Below, piece after piece: positions 1-8,407 of a stretch of 37,410 nucleotides of DNA (position 1 is its first letter; every line of letters begins with the position of its first letter). The stretch covers positions 1 through 37,410 of the IMG/VR virus record IMGVR_UViG_3300044530_001005, one strand, 5' to 3'. The translations under genes and the position numbers were made by a program. The stretch is from a virus. Below the pieces are notes generated by a model that had not been told where the DNA came from, ran no database searches, and saw nothing but the letters and a program-made list of their open reading frames with translations.

Positions 1-1
1 T

Positions 2-220
2 ATGAAAATTAAAGTTGAAGGCCATAGTTCACTTGTAAGAGATATAAGATCAAACGCTATTGTAAATACAAATAAAAATGAATATCAGATATATATGAAT
101 AGAATTAAATCACGTGAACAACAAGGCGATCAGATAAGAAATACTATAAAAGAGATAAATATTTTAAAGCAAGAGTTGTTTGAAATAAAAGAATTGTTAA
201 AAGAGGTAATTAAAAAATAA
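2..220 (+). CDS. Small coiled-coil protein of unknown function
   Basis: A 72-residue protein that starts with ATG at the second base of the window, so a start further upstream cannot be excluded. The opening MKIKVEGHSSLVRD reads like a natural N-terminus, and similar short proteins occur next to structural genes in T4-like marine phages (recollection, not a search). Residues 40-72 are rich in Lys, Glu, Ile and Leu with heptad-like spacing, suggesting a C-terminal coiled coil. It lies three bases upstream of a virion protein gene, so co-expression is likely. No catalytic motif is visible and the function is unknown. Confidence 0.7.
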   Translation: MKIKVEGHSSLVRDIRSNAIVNTNKNEYQIYMNRIKSREQQGDQIRNTIKEINILKQELFEIKELLKEVIKK

Positions 221-223
221 ACA

Positions 224-1111
224 ATGGCATACACAGTCATAAACGCAGGAGATACACTAGAACAAGTAAGAGTTAAATTAAATAATTTGACTCAGGTTGA
301 CTTTGGTGATCCTTCTCTATTAGCCGGTGCCGGTATCGTAGCAACATCTATTGTTGGTGCTGTTGTAGAAGTTGCAAATACAACATTTGCTGCTTCAGGT
401 TTTACAATAAGAGATTCAAGTTCTTCTACACAAATTGTAGGTAACGGTCAAACATTTGATATAAGAGGTACTTCAAATCAAATCAATGCTGTTGTAAGTT
501 CACCAGATACATTGACTGTAAGTTTAACTAACAACGTTACTATACCAAATAATTTAACAGTAACAAATAATTTAACGGCCGTAGGTTCAGTTCACACAAT
601 AGGTACCGTAGAATTTGCTGGTAATACAATTCGTTCAACAGATTCAACACGATTATTAATAAATGATACATTAAGATGTAATGCTATTGCCACTGCTACA
701 GGCCTGGGAGCTATGTCTGAAATTGCAGGTGTTCCTACTTTAGAGTCAAGATTAGACAGTAGTCTTTTTGTTTTTGATTGTACACCTATATTTAATTCTT
801 CAATAATTTTTGAAGGTTCATCAGCCGATGCTTTTGAAACTACCATTACTGTTGTAAACCCTACAGCAGATAGAACAATAACAGTACCAAACATTACAGG
901 TACATTAATTACAACAGGCGACACTGGTACAGTTTCAAATACAATGTTAACTGGTAGTATAACAGGTGGAAAATTATTAGACAGTGCAATAGTAGAAGCT
1001 AAAATAGCTGATGGAGCTGTTGCTGCTGCAAAATTAAAAAGCGTGGTTACATTATCAATATTAAATTCAACTGGAGGCATTTTAAAAACACTTTACGGTG
1101 CAGGTGCTTAG
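224..1111 (+). CDS. Virion structural protein (tail fibre-like)
   Basis: A 295-residue protein rich in Thr, Ser, Ala, Val and Asn with almost no Cys or Trp, a composition typical of beta-rich phage fibre or surface proteins. Residues about 194-232 carry a module (FEGS..AFETT.TVV.PT.DRTIT.PN..GT) that recurs in the 126-residue protein at 17891. The stretch after residue 245 (GSITGGKLLDSAIVEAKIADGA) matches the degenerate 'ITGGKLADGAV' repeats common in phage tail fibres. It follows the preceding gene by three bases. The exact position in the virion is unknown. Confidence 0.75.
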   Translation: MAYTVINAGDTLEQVRVKLNNLTQVDFGDPSLLAGAGIVATSIVGAVVEVANTTFAASGFTIRDSSSSTQIVGNGQTFDIRGTSNQINAVVSSPDTLTVSLTNNVTIPNNLTVTNNLTAVGSVHTIGTVEFAGNTIRSTDSTRLLINDTLRCNAIATATGLGAMSEIAGVPTLESRLDSSLFVFDCTPIFNSSIIFEGSSADAFETTITVVNPTADRTITVPNITGTLITTGDTGTVSNTMLTGSITGGKLLDSAIVEAKIADGAVAAAKLKSVVTLSILNSTGGILKTLYGAGA

Positions 1112-1128
1112 AAAATGTATAATATATT

Positions 1129-2064
1129 ATGGCAGTAAGAACACCTTTATATTTTGTATCAGGTAATTTAAGAGAGATGGACGCCGGTATGATTACCGAC
1201 CTTCAAAATCTTGCTATTTACCAATATTCTTTAAATCCTTCTCAACAATTATCAGTAACAGGTTCCGGTGGAAATTTAACTGCCATTAACGACACAAGAC
1301 TACAAGCAGGTGCGGCTTTAACAAGTGTAACTGCTTTTCCTTCTGAAGCTACAACAGCTGAACCGAGTACTGTAACAGTAGCATATCAAAGAATTTTACA
1401 AACAGCTGCTACGATAACACCTGCCGTTGATACAGGAAAATTATTTCCATTATATTACAATTCAGCTGGTAATTTACAACATATGAACACAACAGATTTT
1501 ATAGATACATTTATTGCACCAGCAATTACAACATTAACAAGTGGTTCTACTACAACATCACAAGGCGGTACATATTTTTTATCTACTTCTGAATCGGTGG
1601 CAGGTGCATCATTAGTATCTTCAACACCGGTATTTACAGATACAAGAGCTGATACGTCTTTATATTCAGCTGCAGGAATTCCAGAAGCATTAGACCAACC
1701 AACTACAATTACAAACTATTATTTACATATTGTAATCGGTGCTGTAGTTACTTTATCACAAGTTCCTTTATATGCAGATAGTAATAACAATGTAAAACAA
1801 TTTTCTGAAGCAGAAATAACAACATTATTAACGGACTATATACGTAGAGAAGCTGCATCATCTATTTTAGGTAATAAAATAGAATATAATTTTGATGGTT
1901 CTGGTACGGCCAGAGGTTCTTCAGTGGCTAATACCATATTGATAGGCGGCCTAGGTAATTATCAAACACTACAAGTTGGTGCTGATGACTACAGAGCTCA
2001 AGAATTTCCAAATGGTTCGCCTAGCACGGCCAACACTTATATATTTAAGATAAATAAGGTATAG
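1129..2064 (+). CDS. Virion structural protein
   Basis: A 311-residue Thr/Ser/Ala-rich protein without visible enzymatic motifs. The opening (MAVRTPLYFVSGNLREM) and an internal echo (FPLYYNSAGNLQHMN, then VPLYADSNNNVKQF) look like three copies of a short motif 'PLYy.SgNl..m', near residues 6-17, 107-118 and 211-221. This suggests a repeated beta-domain architecture. Its composition and placement next to another structural gene support a virion component. The upstream sequence has a TATAAT-like stretch but no clear late-promoter core. Function otherwise unknown. Confidence 0.7.
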   Translation: MAVRTPLYFVSGNLREMDAGMITDLQNLAIYQYSLNPSQQLSVTGSGGNLTAINDTRLQAGAALTSVTAFPSEATTAEPSTVTVAYQRILQTAATITPAVDTGKLFPLYYNSAGNLQHMNTTDFIDTFIAPAITTLTSGSTTTSQGGTYFLSTSESVAGASLVSSTPVFTDTRADTSLYSAAGIPEALDQPTTITNYYLHIVIGAVVTLSQVPLYADSNNNVKQFSEAEITTLLTDYIRREAASSILGNKIEYNFDGSGTARGSSVANTILIGGLGNYQTLQVGADDYRAQEFPNGSPSTANTYIFKINKV

Positions 2065-2067
2065 ATT

Positions 2068-2385
2068 ATGCCATACTTAGTAACTGCCACAATTCAAAAA
2101 CCTAGTGTTGAAGTTAAATTATACGGAGAAAATAACGAAGCAGGTTTATTGGGCGATTTGTTTAAAAGAGAAAAACAAAAATATAAAGATGCAGGAGAAT
2201 TACTATCTGAAAGGTCCGATAATACATCAGATGGTATGAAAAGCACTTATGCTGCTTTGTGGTCATCACAAGAGGCTTATGAAAGATATTTAAATAACAC
2301 AGTATGTTTACAATATTGGTCAATGGCAGACAGGCATAATATAACAAACAATATAATAATTACAAAACGTAAAGCGGAGGTTTAA
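2068..2385 (+). CDS. Hypothetical protein
   Basis: A 105-residue protein starting three bases after the preceding stop. A GATAAATA sequence at 2049-2056, inside the end of the upstream gene, could be a weak variant late promoter. The sequence mixes an N-terminal beta-like stretch (YLVTATIQKPSVEVKLYG) with a helical middle and a conspicuous YWSMADRHNI near residues 83-92. No known family is recognised. Its size, strand and spacing make it a credible gene in the same transcription unit as its neighbours. Confidence 0.6.
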   Translation: MPYLVTATIQKPSVEVKLYGENNEAGLLGDLFKREKQKYKDAGELLSERSDNTSDGMKSTYAALWSSQEAYERYLNNTVCLQYWSMADRHNITNNIIITKRKAEV

Positions 2386-2387
2386 CT

Positions 2388-2861
2388 ATGGCAATTTTTA
2401 GTGGAAAAATTATAGAAGCATATTATACGGATCAACAAAAATCTACAATTGAAGTAATTTATAAAGAAGGCGAAAAAGCATTTAGTCATTATTTAAAACA
2501 CGACAATTCACATCCAGATTTTCAAGATTTGATTAAAGAATATGATATAGAGGCATTGACAAGTTCAACAATCAAGAGATTAAATAACTATAGAAAACAA
2601 TTAAAAGATACAATATCAGATTTTCAACAACAAGCGCTTGAAAAAGTAGAAACTGAATTAAAAGATGTAAGAAACCTTTTCTTTAATTCTATGATGAATT
2701 TTAATGCTGAAGATCAAAAACACTTAGAAATATTATATACATTTAAATTAAAAGCTTTTGATACTGATAAAATAAAAAACAGTGCTAATGAAGATTTAAA
2801 AACACAATTACGATCAGCTGTAACAATAAGCGAAGCTATAAAAATTTTTAATAGTTTCTAA
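2388..2861 (+). CDS. Hypothetical helical protein
   Basis: A 157-residue protein preceded by a good ribosome binding site (GGAGG at 2377-2381, spacing six bases). After a short beta-like N-terminus (MAIFSGKIIEAYYTD) it is almost entirely helical and charged, with a probable coiled coil at residues 65-95. It begins two bases after the preceding gene. No enzyme motif is visible. It closes the structural block before the accessory genes begin at 2880. Function unknown. Confidence 0.6.
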   Translation: MAIFSGKIIEAYYTDQQKSTIEVIYKEGEKAFSHYLKHDNSHPDFQDLIKEYDIEALTSSTIKRLNNYRKQLKDTISDFQQQALEKVETELKDVRNLFFNSMMNFNAEDQKHLEILYTFKLKAFDTDKIKNSANEDLKTQLRSAVTISEAIKIFNSF

Positions 2862-2879
2862 TATTTTATAATTTATATT

Positions 2880-3611
2880 ATGATAGAAAACACTATACTG
2901 TGTGTTAAGTGGGGCACAAAATATGATGACTATGTTGAGAAATTAAAATCTCAAATAGAAAAAAATTGTTCTGTACCTTTTAACTTTTACTGTATAACAG
3001 ATAATCCAACAAAAGAATACGATATATTATGTCCTAATTTTTGGGACAAATATTATACACCAAAACAGTTTTGGGCTTATAGAAAATTATATATTTTTAA
3101 TGAAGATTTGTTTCCTATTAAAGGTAATAAATTTTTATATTTGGACTTAGATATATTAATACATCAAGATTTAAAATATTTTTTTGATTTAGAAATGAGT
3201 AGACCTTACATTGTGAAAGGTTATTGGAATGATATAGACAATTGTAAAAAAAATTATGGTAAAATTATGTCAACTCCTTTAAATTCATCAGTAGTACGTT
3301 GGAATAGAGGACAGTTAAAGCCGATATACGATCACGTTACAAAAAATTCAGAAGTTATATTTTTCACTTATAGAACAATAGATAATTATTATAATCACTT
3401 TTTTTATAATATGTGGGAAGAAAATGAAAGTTTTTTTAATGTATATCCTAAAGGTGATGTGTATTCTTGGTATAAAGGTAATATATTTCCTGAAGATATG
3501 AATTTAAAAAAATTAAGAACAGATCATAAAATTTGTTTATTTAATAATAGTGCTGACACTAAAAATAATGAACATATGTACGAGATTGATGAAATAAAAC
3601 AATTATGGTAG
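2880..3611 (+). CDS. GT-A type glycosyltransferase-like protein
   Basis: A 243-residue protein with the look of a small nucleotide-sugar glycosyltransferase. The N-terminal strand ILCVKWGTKYDDYVEKL and the helical stretch after it fit the nucleotide-binding half of a GT-A fold. The metal-binding DxD motif is D89-L-D91 in FLYLDLDILIHQDL, and W142-N143-R144 sits in the acceptor half. GT-A enzymes transfer a sugar from an NDP-sugar in the cytoplasm. The next gene overlaps it by seven bases and a second DxD protein lies at 6101, so a short surface-sugar or small-molecule modification cassette is plausible. The substrate is unknown. Confidence 0.72.
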   Translation: MIENTILCVKWGTKYDDYVEKLKSQIEKNCSVPFNFYCITDNPTKEYDILCPNFWDKYYTPKQFWAYRKLYIFNEDLFPIKGNKFLYLDLDILIHQDLKYFFDLEMSRPYIVKGYWNDIDNCKKNYGKIMSTPLNSSVVRWNRGQLKPIYDHVTKNSEVIFFTYRTIDNYYNHFFYNMWEENESFFNVYPKGDVYSWYKGNIFPEDMNLKKLRTDHKICLFNNSADTKNNEHMYEIDEIKQLW

Positions 3612-4231
3612 ACTATATTAAATATACACCTGATGTTGCTAATAATTGGAGTAGAGCTTGGTCTGAAACAGAAAAACAAAGACCTTGGGCCTATCAAAGA
3701 TTATCGGACTCGTCTACAATATCACAGTTACAATCTAAATTATGGATTGCAAGTGAATTAGAAAAATTAAATTTACATTATAAAAAAGTTGCACTCATAG
3801 GAGGGTGGTTTGCACAATACATTACACCTTTGTTAATAGATAATTTAAATGTGGACATAGTACATAATTATGATATAGATAAAGACGCACAAATAATAAG
3901 TTATAAATTTAATAGAAGATATAAAGAACAAGGTAAATATCAAGCATTTACACGAAACGTTTTCATAAAACCATTTAATGAAAGTTATGATATGATAGTA
4001 AACACTTCTTGTGAACATATGTATCATATGAAAAAAATTAAAGAATTAAATCCAACTTTAAATAGTATATATGTTTTACAATCAACTAATGACAACTCTT
4101 ATGAAGATCATATAAATTGTGTAGTTAATGTTAATGAATTGGCCGAACAAGGTAATATAAAGGAAATATATTTTTCAGGTTCAAAAGTATTAGATAATGG
4201 TATGACACGATTTATGGTTATAGGAAAATGA
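3605..4231 (+). CDS. Class I SAM-dependent methyltransferase-like protein
   Basis: A 208-residue protein overlapping the previous stop by seven bases. Residues 60-78 (KKVALIGGWFAQYITPLL) resemble the glycine-rich SAM-binding loop after strand 1 of Rossmann methyltransferases, although the usual GxGxG is reduced to GG. An acidic residue pair at the end of a second strand (NYDID, D90/D92) could bind the SAM ribose. A motif-IV-like segment (YDMIVNTSCEHMYHM, about residues 128-142) follows. The next gene starts inside its stop codon (ATGA), so the two are probably translationally coupled. The acceptor is unknown, and the weak motif I leaves room for a non-catalytic relative. Confidence 0.6.
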   Translation: MVDYIKYTPDVANNWSRAWSETEKQRPWAYQRLSDSSTISQLQSKLWIASELEKLNLHYKKVALIGGWFAQYITPLLIDNLNVDIVHNYDIDKDAQIISYKFNRRYKEQGKYQAFTRNVFIKPFNESYDMIVNTSCEHMYHMKKIKELNPTLNSIYVLQSTNDNSYEDHINCVVNVNELAEQGNIKEIYFSGSKVLDNGMTRFMVIGK

Positions 4232-4845
4232 GTTATTTTGAAAATAGAAAAAGTATTAATTTAGATATAACGTTTAGATGTCCATTAGAATGTTCAAAGT
4301 GTTCTAGGCAATATTTTTATGCCAAACAAAATAAAGTTGTAGAAGGATTGGATATGTCTTATGATGCCTTTATAAAAATATTAAATCATTTTGATACTTT
4401 GAATTTTTGTGGTCAAATTTCCGACCCTGTAAATCATCCTAATTTTATAATTTTTTTAAATTTATGTAATGTTTTTAAAAAATCTTTATCTGTACACACG
4501 GCAAATTCTCATAAATCTTTAGAATGGTATAAAGAAGCCTTTGAAACAAATAAATGGGCAAATTGGCATTTTGGAATAAGTGGTTTACCGAAAGATAGTT
4601 ATTTGTATAGAAAAAATCAAAATGGAGACAGATTGTTTGAAATAATGTTATTAGCAAAAAAAATATTATATAAAAAACCAATTTGGCAATATATTATTTT
4701 TTCTTATAATGAAAACGATATTGAAACAGCTAAACAGATTGCTAAAAAAGAAGGACTTATTTTAAGATTAATGTTATCTAATAGATTTGAACGTAAAAAT
4801 GACTCATTAAAACCAAAAAATAAACAATTTTATGTTGAAAATTAA
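4228..4845 (+). CDS. Radical SAM protein, N-terminal part (possible frameshift)
   Basis: A 205-residue protein with the radical SAM cluster motif C18-PLE-C22-SK-C25 (CxxxCxxC) following the first beta strand, which binds the 4Fe-4S cluster that cleaves SAM. Residues 56-66 (TLNFCGQISDP) occupy the position of the family's glycine-rich SAM-binding strand. The reading frame ends shortly after an A6 run (4815-4820). The expected C-terminal, cysteine-rich part lies in the +1 frame as the next gene. Either the gene is split into two translationally coupled pieces, or a one-base indel or ribosomal frameshift separates them. Start is within the previous stop (ATGA). Substrate unknown. Confidence 0.7.
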   Translation: MSYFENRKSINLDITFRCPLECSKCSRQYFYAKQNKVVEGLDMSYDAFIKILNHFDTLNFCGQISDPVNHPNFIIFLNLCNVFKKSLSVHTANSHKSLEWYKEAFETNKWANWHFGISGLPKDSYLYRKNQNGDRLFEIMLLAKKILYKKPIWQYIIFSYNENDIETAKQIAKKEGLILRLMLSNRFERKNDSLKPKNKQFYVEN

Positions 4846-5173
4846 ACCTCAATGTTTTTATAAACAAGAACTTGCTACTAATGCAAAAGGTTTTTTAATA
4901 CCTTGTTGTTGGTGTGGGCCAGAGGGAGATGAAGATCCTAATTTTAAAAAATTAATAAAAGATAAATTTCATTTAGATAGAATTGAAAAAATAACAGACG
5001 TTATAAATTCTAATGAGTGGCAAGAATTTAAAAAAGATTTAGAAGAAAGTAATATAAAAAATTTACCAAAAAAATGCGTTCATCATTGTTCTGTAGATAA
5101 TGATGAAGAAAGCATTATAAATGCCTTGGAACATATTTTTGATGGTGATAAAGTAAAAACGGAAATTAGATAG
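4832..5173 (+). CDS. Radical SAM protein, C-terminal SPASM-like part
   Basis: A 113-residue reading frame overlapping the end of the radical SAM N-terminal part by 14 bases. Cysteines C8, C25, C26, C28, C82 and C86 (IPCCWCGP, KKCVHHCSV) look like ligands of an auxiliary iron-sulfur cluster, as in SPASM or twitch domains that normally form the C-terminus of a single radical SAM chain. This frame stays open upstream to 4811, so a +1 shift anywhere in 4811-4845 would fuse the two parts. There is no clear Shine-Dalgarno site before its ATG. It is probably half of a broken or programmed-frameshift gene rather than an independent protein. Confidence 0.6.
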   Translation: MLKIKPQCFYKQELATNAKGFLIPCCWCGPEGDEDPNFKKLIKDKFHLDRIEKITDVINSNEWQEFKKDLEESNIKNLPKKCVHHCSVDNDEESIINALEHIFDGDKVKTEIR

Positions 5174-5181
5174 TATAAATA
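5174..5181 (+). promoter_or_regulatory. T4-type late promoter core TATAAATA
   Basis: An exact match to the T4 late promoter core. It lies only five bases before the ATG at 5187, which would give an almost leaderless transcript for the nitroreductase-like gene. Confidence 0.65.
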
Positions 5182-5186
5182 CTATT

Positions 5187-6083
5187 ATGTTAAACACGTT
5201 TAAAAAAGGTAATCAAGAGTGGTGGATAGGATTAGATGATAGTGGCGTAAGAGCAAATGAACAATATACTCATATTAAAGATCCTATTTTAAGAGTCGGT
5301 TACAAAATAAAAGAAGATGAATTAGTAGATAACAAAGATTTAATAGGTGCTATGCAATTTAGACACAATATTAAATTTTTTGACCAAGAAAAAATACCAT
5401 CAAAAGAAACAATAGAGCAAATAATAAAAGAATCTCATTTATACGTACCTCATAAAAATAATTTAATTGCAATAAACATTAAAGTTTGGGGACCAGAATT
5501 TCATAAAGAAAAAGAAACACTTGTATTGTCTACCGTGTGTGGGCCTGCCAGAGACCACTATTTAAAGGGTGGTGGAAAATTTTATGGAAATTATAATGCT
5601 CTTAAAACTAGATATGATGAGTGGAGAGATTTAACTATAAAAGGCAATAATGAAAAAATGCAAAAATGGAGAAATGAATATGGTTTAAACTTTAATGAAC
5701 AAGTTAGAGCTCCATACTTATTAGCCTTTACACAAAGACATAGAGAACCTACTGAAACTCAAAAAGAACGAGGTTATATGCCTTGGGTTTGGGAAAATAA
5801 TGAAGGAGAAAATGCACAATGTAGATGGTTTCTACCTGCTGGTATGCAAGCGTATGGTATTACTCTATTATCTGCTTATAGAGGACTCTACGCCAGTTTT
5901 TGTAGATGTTTTACAATGAAACCTTTTCTTTATACAAAAATATTTGAAGATGTATTGGATAAAGATTATATTTCAGGCCATATATTTCTTTTAGGAATTG
6001 GATATAAAGATTATCGTGTGGCATATTATTGTGATAAAAACAAAGCTAGTGTAGATGAATATGTAAAGTGGCAGACTAAATAA
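5187..6083 (+). CDS. Nitroreductase-like flavoprotein
   Basis: A 298-residue protein. Residues 58-91 (FRHNIKFFDQEKIPSKETIE and onward, with P88 and N91) match the N-terminal pattern of FMN-dependent nitroreductases (R.s.r.F....i..e.i..ii..a...P...N). A C-terminal stretch (QAYGITLLSAYRGLYASF, then FLLGIGYKD) matches the family's later helix and the 'GiGyp' strand. Such enzymes reduce nitro groups, quinones or flavins with NAD(P)H. It is longer than typical nitroreductases (about 200 residues), with an insertion in the middle. It has its own late-promoter core just upstream. The substrate is unknown. Confidence 0.68.
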   Translation: MLNTFKKGNQEWWIGLDDSGVRANEQYTHIKDPILRVGYKIKEDELVDNKDLIGAMQFRHNIKFFDQEKIPSKETIEQIIKESHLYVPHKNNLIAINIKVWGPEFHKEKETLVLSTVCGPARDHYLKGGGKFYGNYNALKTRYDEWRDLTIKGNNEKMQKWRNEYGLNFNEQVRAPYLLAFTQRHREPTETQKERGYMPWVWENNEGENAQCRWFLPAGMQAYGITLLSAYRGLYASFCRCFTMKPFLYTKIFEDVLDKDYISGHIFLLGIGYKDYRVAYYCDKNKASVDEYVKWQTK

Positions 6084-6100
6084 ATTGAATTATATTATAA

Positions 6101-6793
6101 ATGAAAATATTTGCTGTTAGAATTGGCAACAAGTACGGGCCAGAATACGAAGATTATCTCAAAAGAAAATTACCAGAATACGATTTAAATTGGATACGAG
6201 AACCTATTAATTCTAAAATTCAATTACAGTGGAATAAAATGCACGTAATGAGTTTAGATTTGAATGAACCTATTTGTATCATTGATATTGACATACTATT
6301 AGTAAACGATTATAAAAAATTATTTGAATATCCTATTGAACGTGGTGAGTTTTTGGCTATGCCTGGCTGGTGGAGAGAAGATCAATCATATGTTATAAAC
6401 GGTGGGTTTTTTAAGTATTATCCTAAAGACTGTAAATACATTTACGATAAGTTTATGTCTGACGTTGACCATTGGCAAAGTTTTTATATAAAGAATGGTA
6501 CTACAACAGGACCAGTAAATGGCGAACAACACTTTGTAGAAGATAGTGTAAAAGAAAGATTAAAATTAAAAACTATACCTAACAGTTGGGTAACTAGATG
6601 GTGTTCTAATAGTAATGCAATAGCTGGCAAAGATTATGAACAGTGGCAGTTTAAAACAAGTTTAAAATATCAATCATTAACAAACAACAAATACATATAC
6701 TTTGGTGGTGCTTTTCATCCTGATATAAAATTAGTACACTTTACTAATGCTGTAAATAAACCACACGAATGGCCAGATTACGTTAAATTTTAA
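6101..6793 (+). CDS. GT-A type glycosyltransferase-like protein
   Basis: A 230-residue protein with a DxD motif at D62-I-D64 in a hydrophobic strand (PICIIDIDILLVNDY), the metal and NDP-sugar site of GT-A glycosyltransferases. An N-terminal strand MKIFAVRIGNKYGPEYEDYL parallels the protein at 2880, and the two may be distant paralogues. The segment VINGGFFKYYPKDCKYIYDK is typical of the acceptor-side region, and H217 or H225 near the C-terminus could complete the metal site, as in GT8-like enzymes. It overlaps the convergent minus-strand gene by 11 bases at its 3' end. Substrate unknown. Confidence 0.7.
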   Translation: MKIFAVRIGNKYGPEYEDYLKRKLPEYDLNWIREPINSKIQLQWNKMHVMSLDLNEPICIIDIDILLVNDYKKLFEYPIERGEFLAMPGWWREDQSYVINGGFFKYYPKDCKYIYDKFMSDVDHWQSFYIKNGTTTGPVNGEQHFVEDSVKERLKLKTIPNSWVTRWCSNSNAIAGKDYEQWQFKTSLKYQSLTNNKYIYFGGAFHPDIKLVHFTNAVNKPHEWPDYVKF

Positions 6794-7373
6794 TTGTTTC
6801 GTAAGCTTCTTGCCAACTAGAAAATCTATTTTGTTTAAATCTTAGACTTGCAGCTACTCTTTTAAATTGTTTAGCTTCATAATGTATACTGTGAGGTATA
6901 TCTGTTCTTGCTAAAATAGGTTTTGTGCCGTCTATTTCTGCCACTTCTAATAAATCTAACATATCTTTTTTATAATGCACACCATTTAAATAATAATATT
7001 CTGGTATTTTGTGTAAACTAATATCAGGATAAACTTTTTCCGGTATCTTGCTTTTCCACCAATGAAACTGTGATACCGCTGGATATAATTCTAAATTAAT
7101 ACCGTAATACCAGTCTTTCCATTTACCATCTTCATAGTAAATATCTGAGTGTATTAAAGAATCTTTTTCTTCTCTCTTTTTTCTACCACTTTGAAACATT
7201 ACAAAAATATATGGTTCCATTTTTAAGTCGGAAAATACATCTAAAGCTTCTTCTGTTAGATACTGACTAGCATTCTGTAAAATTCTATAGCCACAAAAAA
7301 TTCTAGGAGGCTTTTCGTCATATATTTTTTTATTTAATATATTGTTAAAATTTAAAAATCTAAAATTGTTCAT
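6783..7373 (-). CDS. 2OG-Fe(II) oxygenase-like protein
   Basis: A 196-residue protein whose motifs fit the double-stranded beta-helix of 2-oxoglutarate/Fe(II) oxygenases: H75-S-D77 in LIHSDIYY, H161 in RTDIPHSI, and R172 eleven residues later as a candidate 2OG-carboxylate ligand. This is the HxD...H...R arrangement. A cupin without oxygenase activity is an alternative. It is the last gene of a four-gene minus-strand operon, starts inside the preceding PP-loop gene (14-base overlap) and converges with the glycosyltransferase gene. The substrate is unknown. Confidence 0.55.
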   Translation of the reverse strand: MNNFRFLNFNNILNKKIYDEKPPRIFCGYRILQNASQYLTEEALDVFSDLKMEPYIFVMFQSGRKKREEKDSLIHSDIYYEDGKWKDWYYGINLELYPAVSQFHWWKSKIPEKVYPDISLHKIPEYYYLNGVHYKKDMLDLLEVAEIDGTKPILARTDIPHSIHYEAKQFKRVAASLRFKQNRFSSWQEAYETIKI

Positions 7374-8406
7374 CTTCTATAATTTTGTAATAAGTTGTGA
7401 TTTGGTCTGCTGGGTCTATCATTTTAGGAGCTACATTATCTGGCATTTCATTTAATTCTTTCTTTAAATATTTAATCAAACTTTTAACTTCTGACCAATA
7501 CTCATAATGGTACATTTGATAATAACTATTTAGTTGCTTTCTTAATGTGTAATCTTCATCTCTTAAATCTTCAAAACCTGACCTTTTAATTCTTTTTTTA
7601 ACTTCTGGCCAATACTTACTGCATATATTAAACTTGCTTGTTGAATTACTTAGCTTACCTTTTCTTTTATTATTATGTAGTTCCCAAGAAAATGAATCAT
7701 CTAAAAAAGATAACATCATTTCAGGTGTATATTGGAAAAAACCAGGCACAGCAGGCCTGTTTAATTTTATAGGATAACGATACCAAGTTGCTATCTTTTC
7801 TCTTTCAACAAGTACCCAATCCATATCAGAATAACCTAATTCAGCTGTATTCTTTCCACTTTCTCTTAATTTTTTTTGTATAGCAATATCTGTTCTTGCT
7901 GTATAACATTCACCTGAACCTAAAACAGGCAGACCATCAACTTTACTCATTAACCATTGTTGTGTTAATAATTGTGGACTTACGCATTTACTTATTTCTG
8001 CAATTTTTAAACAATCTTCTGAAAGCCAAAACTTTTTAATATCAAGCGTATGTATATTTAATTTTATATTTAATGAATCACATACTTTTTCGGCCCATCT
8101 TCTGTCGTATCTATTATAGGTTTCGTAATCTACAAAATGTGCATTAAAAGGAACTTTAATCTCATAAAAAGATCGTAACATTATTTCACTATCTAATCCA
8201 CCTGAAAACAATATGTCAATAGGTAATCCTTGTCTTTTGTCGTATATAGCACTGGCCGCAAATTTACATTCTTCTCTCCAGTCTTTTAAGGGCCTTTCAC
8301 ACTGACCATATTGTACTGTCCAGTTATCATCTTCAGTAACTCTATCCACAAACCAATTTTTATTATAACCAAATTTAAAGTGATTATTTAAAGTATATTC
8401 AAACAT
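7360..8406 (-). CDS. PP-loop ATPase, asparagine-synthase-like
   Basis: A 348-residue protein with a clear PP-loop (SGGxDS) at residues 67-73 (FSGGLDS), preceded by LPIDI. This is the ATP-pyrophosphatase signature of N-type ATPases such as asparagine synthetase, GMP synthetase and QueC. A following Rossmann-like strand (FNAHFVDYE) and a G-S-G-E-C segment near residues 160-165 are consistent. There is no N-terminal glutamine amidotransferase domain, so it would use free ammonia or another nucleophile, or adenylate a different acid. It lies between GNAT-like proteins and a 2OG-like protein in a minus-strand operon, suggesting a small biosynthetic or modification pathway. Confidence 0.75.
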   Translation of the reverse strand: MFEYTLNNHFKFGYNKNWFVDRVTEDDNWTVQYGQCERPLKDWREECKFAASAIYDKRQGLPIDILFSGGLDSEIMLRSFYEIKVPFNAHFVDYETYNRYDRRWAEKVCDSLNIKLNIHTLDIKKFWLSEDCLKIAEISKCVSPQLLTQQWLMSKVDGLPVLGSGECYTARTDIAIQKKLRESGKNTAELGYSDMDWVLVEREKIATWYRYPIKLNRPAVPGFFQYTPEMMLSFLDDSFSWELHNNKRKGKLSNSTSKFNICSKYWPEVKKRIKRSGFEDLRDEDYTLRKQLNSYYQMYHYEYWSEVKSLIKYLKKELNEMPDNVAPKMIDPADQITTYYKIIEDEQF

Positions 8407-8407
8407 A

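Noticed and set aside
154-161. GATAAATA as a late promoter
   Set aside because: It lies inside a coding region, with no gene start at a suitable distance and only a near match.
592-1080. Minus-strand open frame of 162 residues opposite the structural gene at 224
   Set aside because: It is a shadow of the plus-strand gene: low-complexity Val/Thr/Pro-rich composition, no start context, and the plus-strand frame has clear fibre modules.
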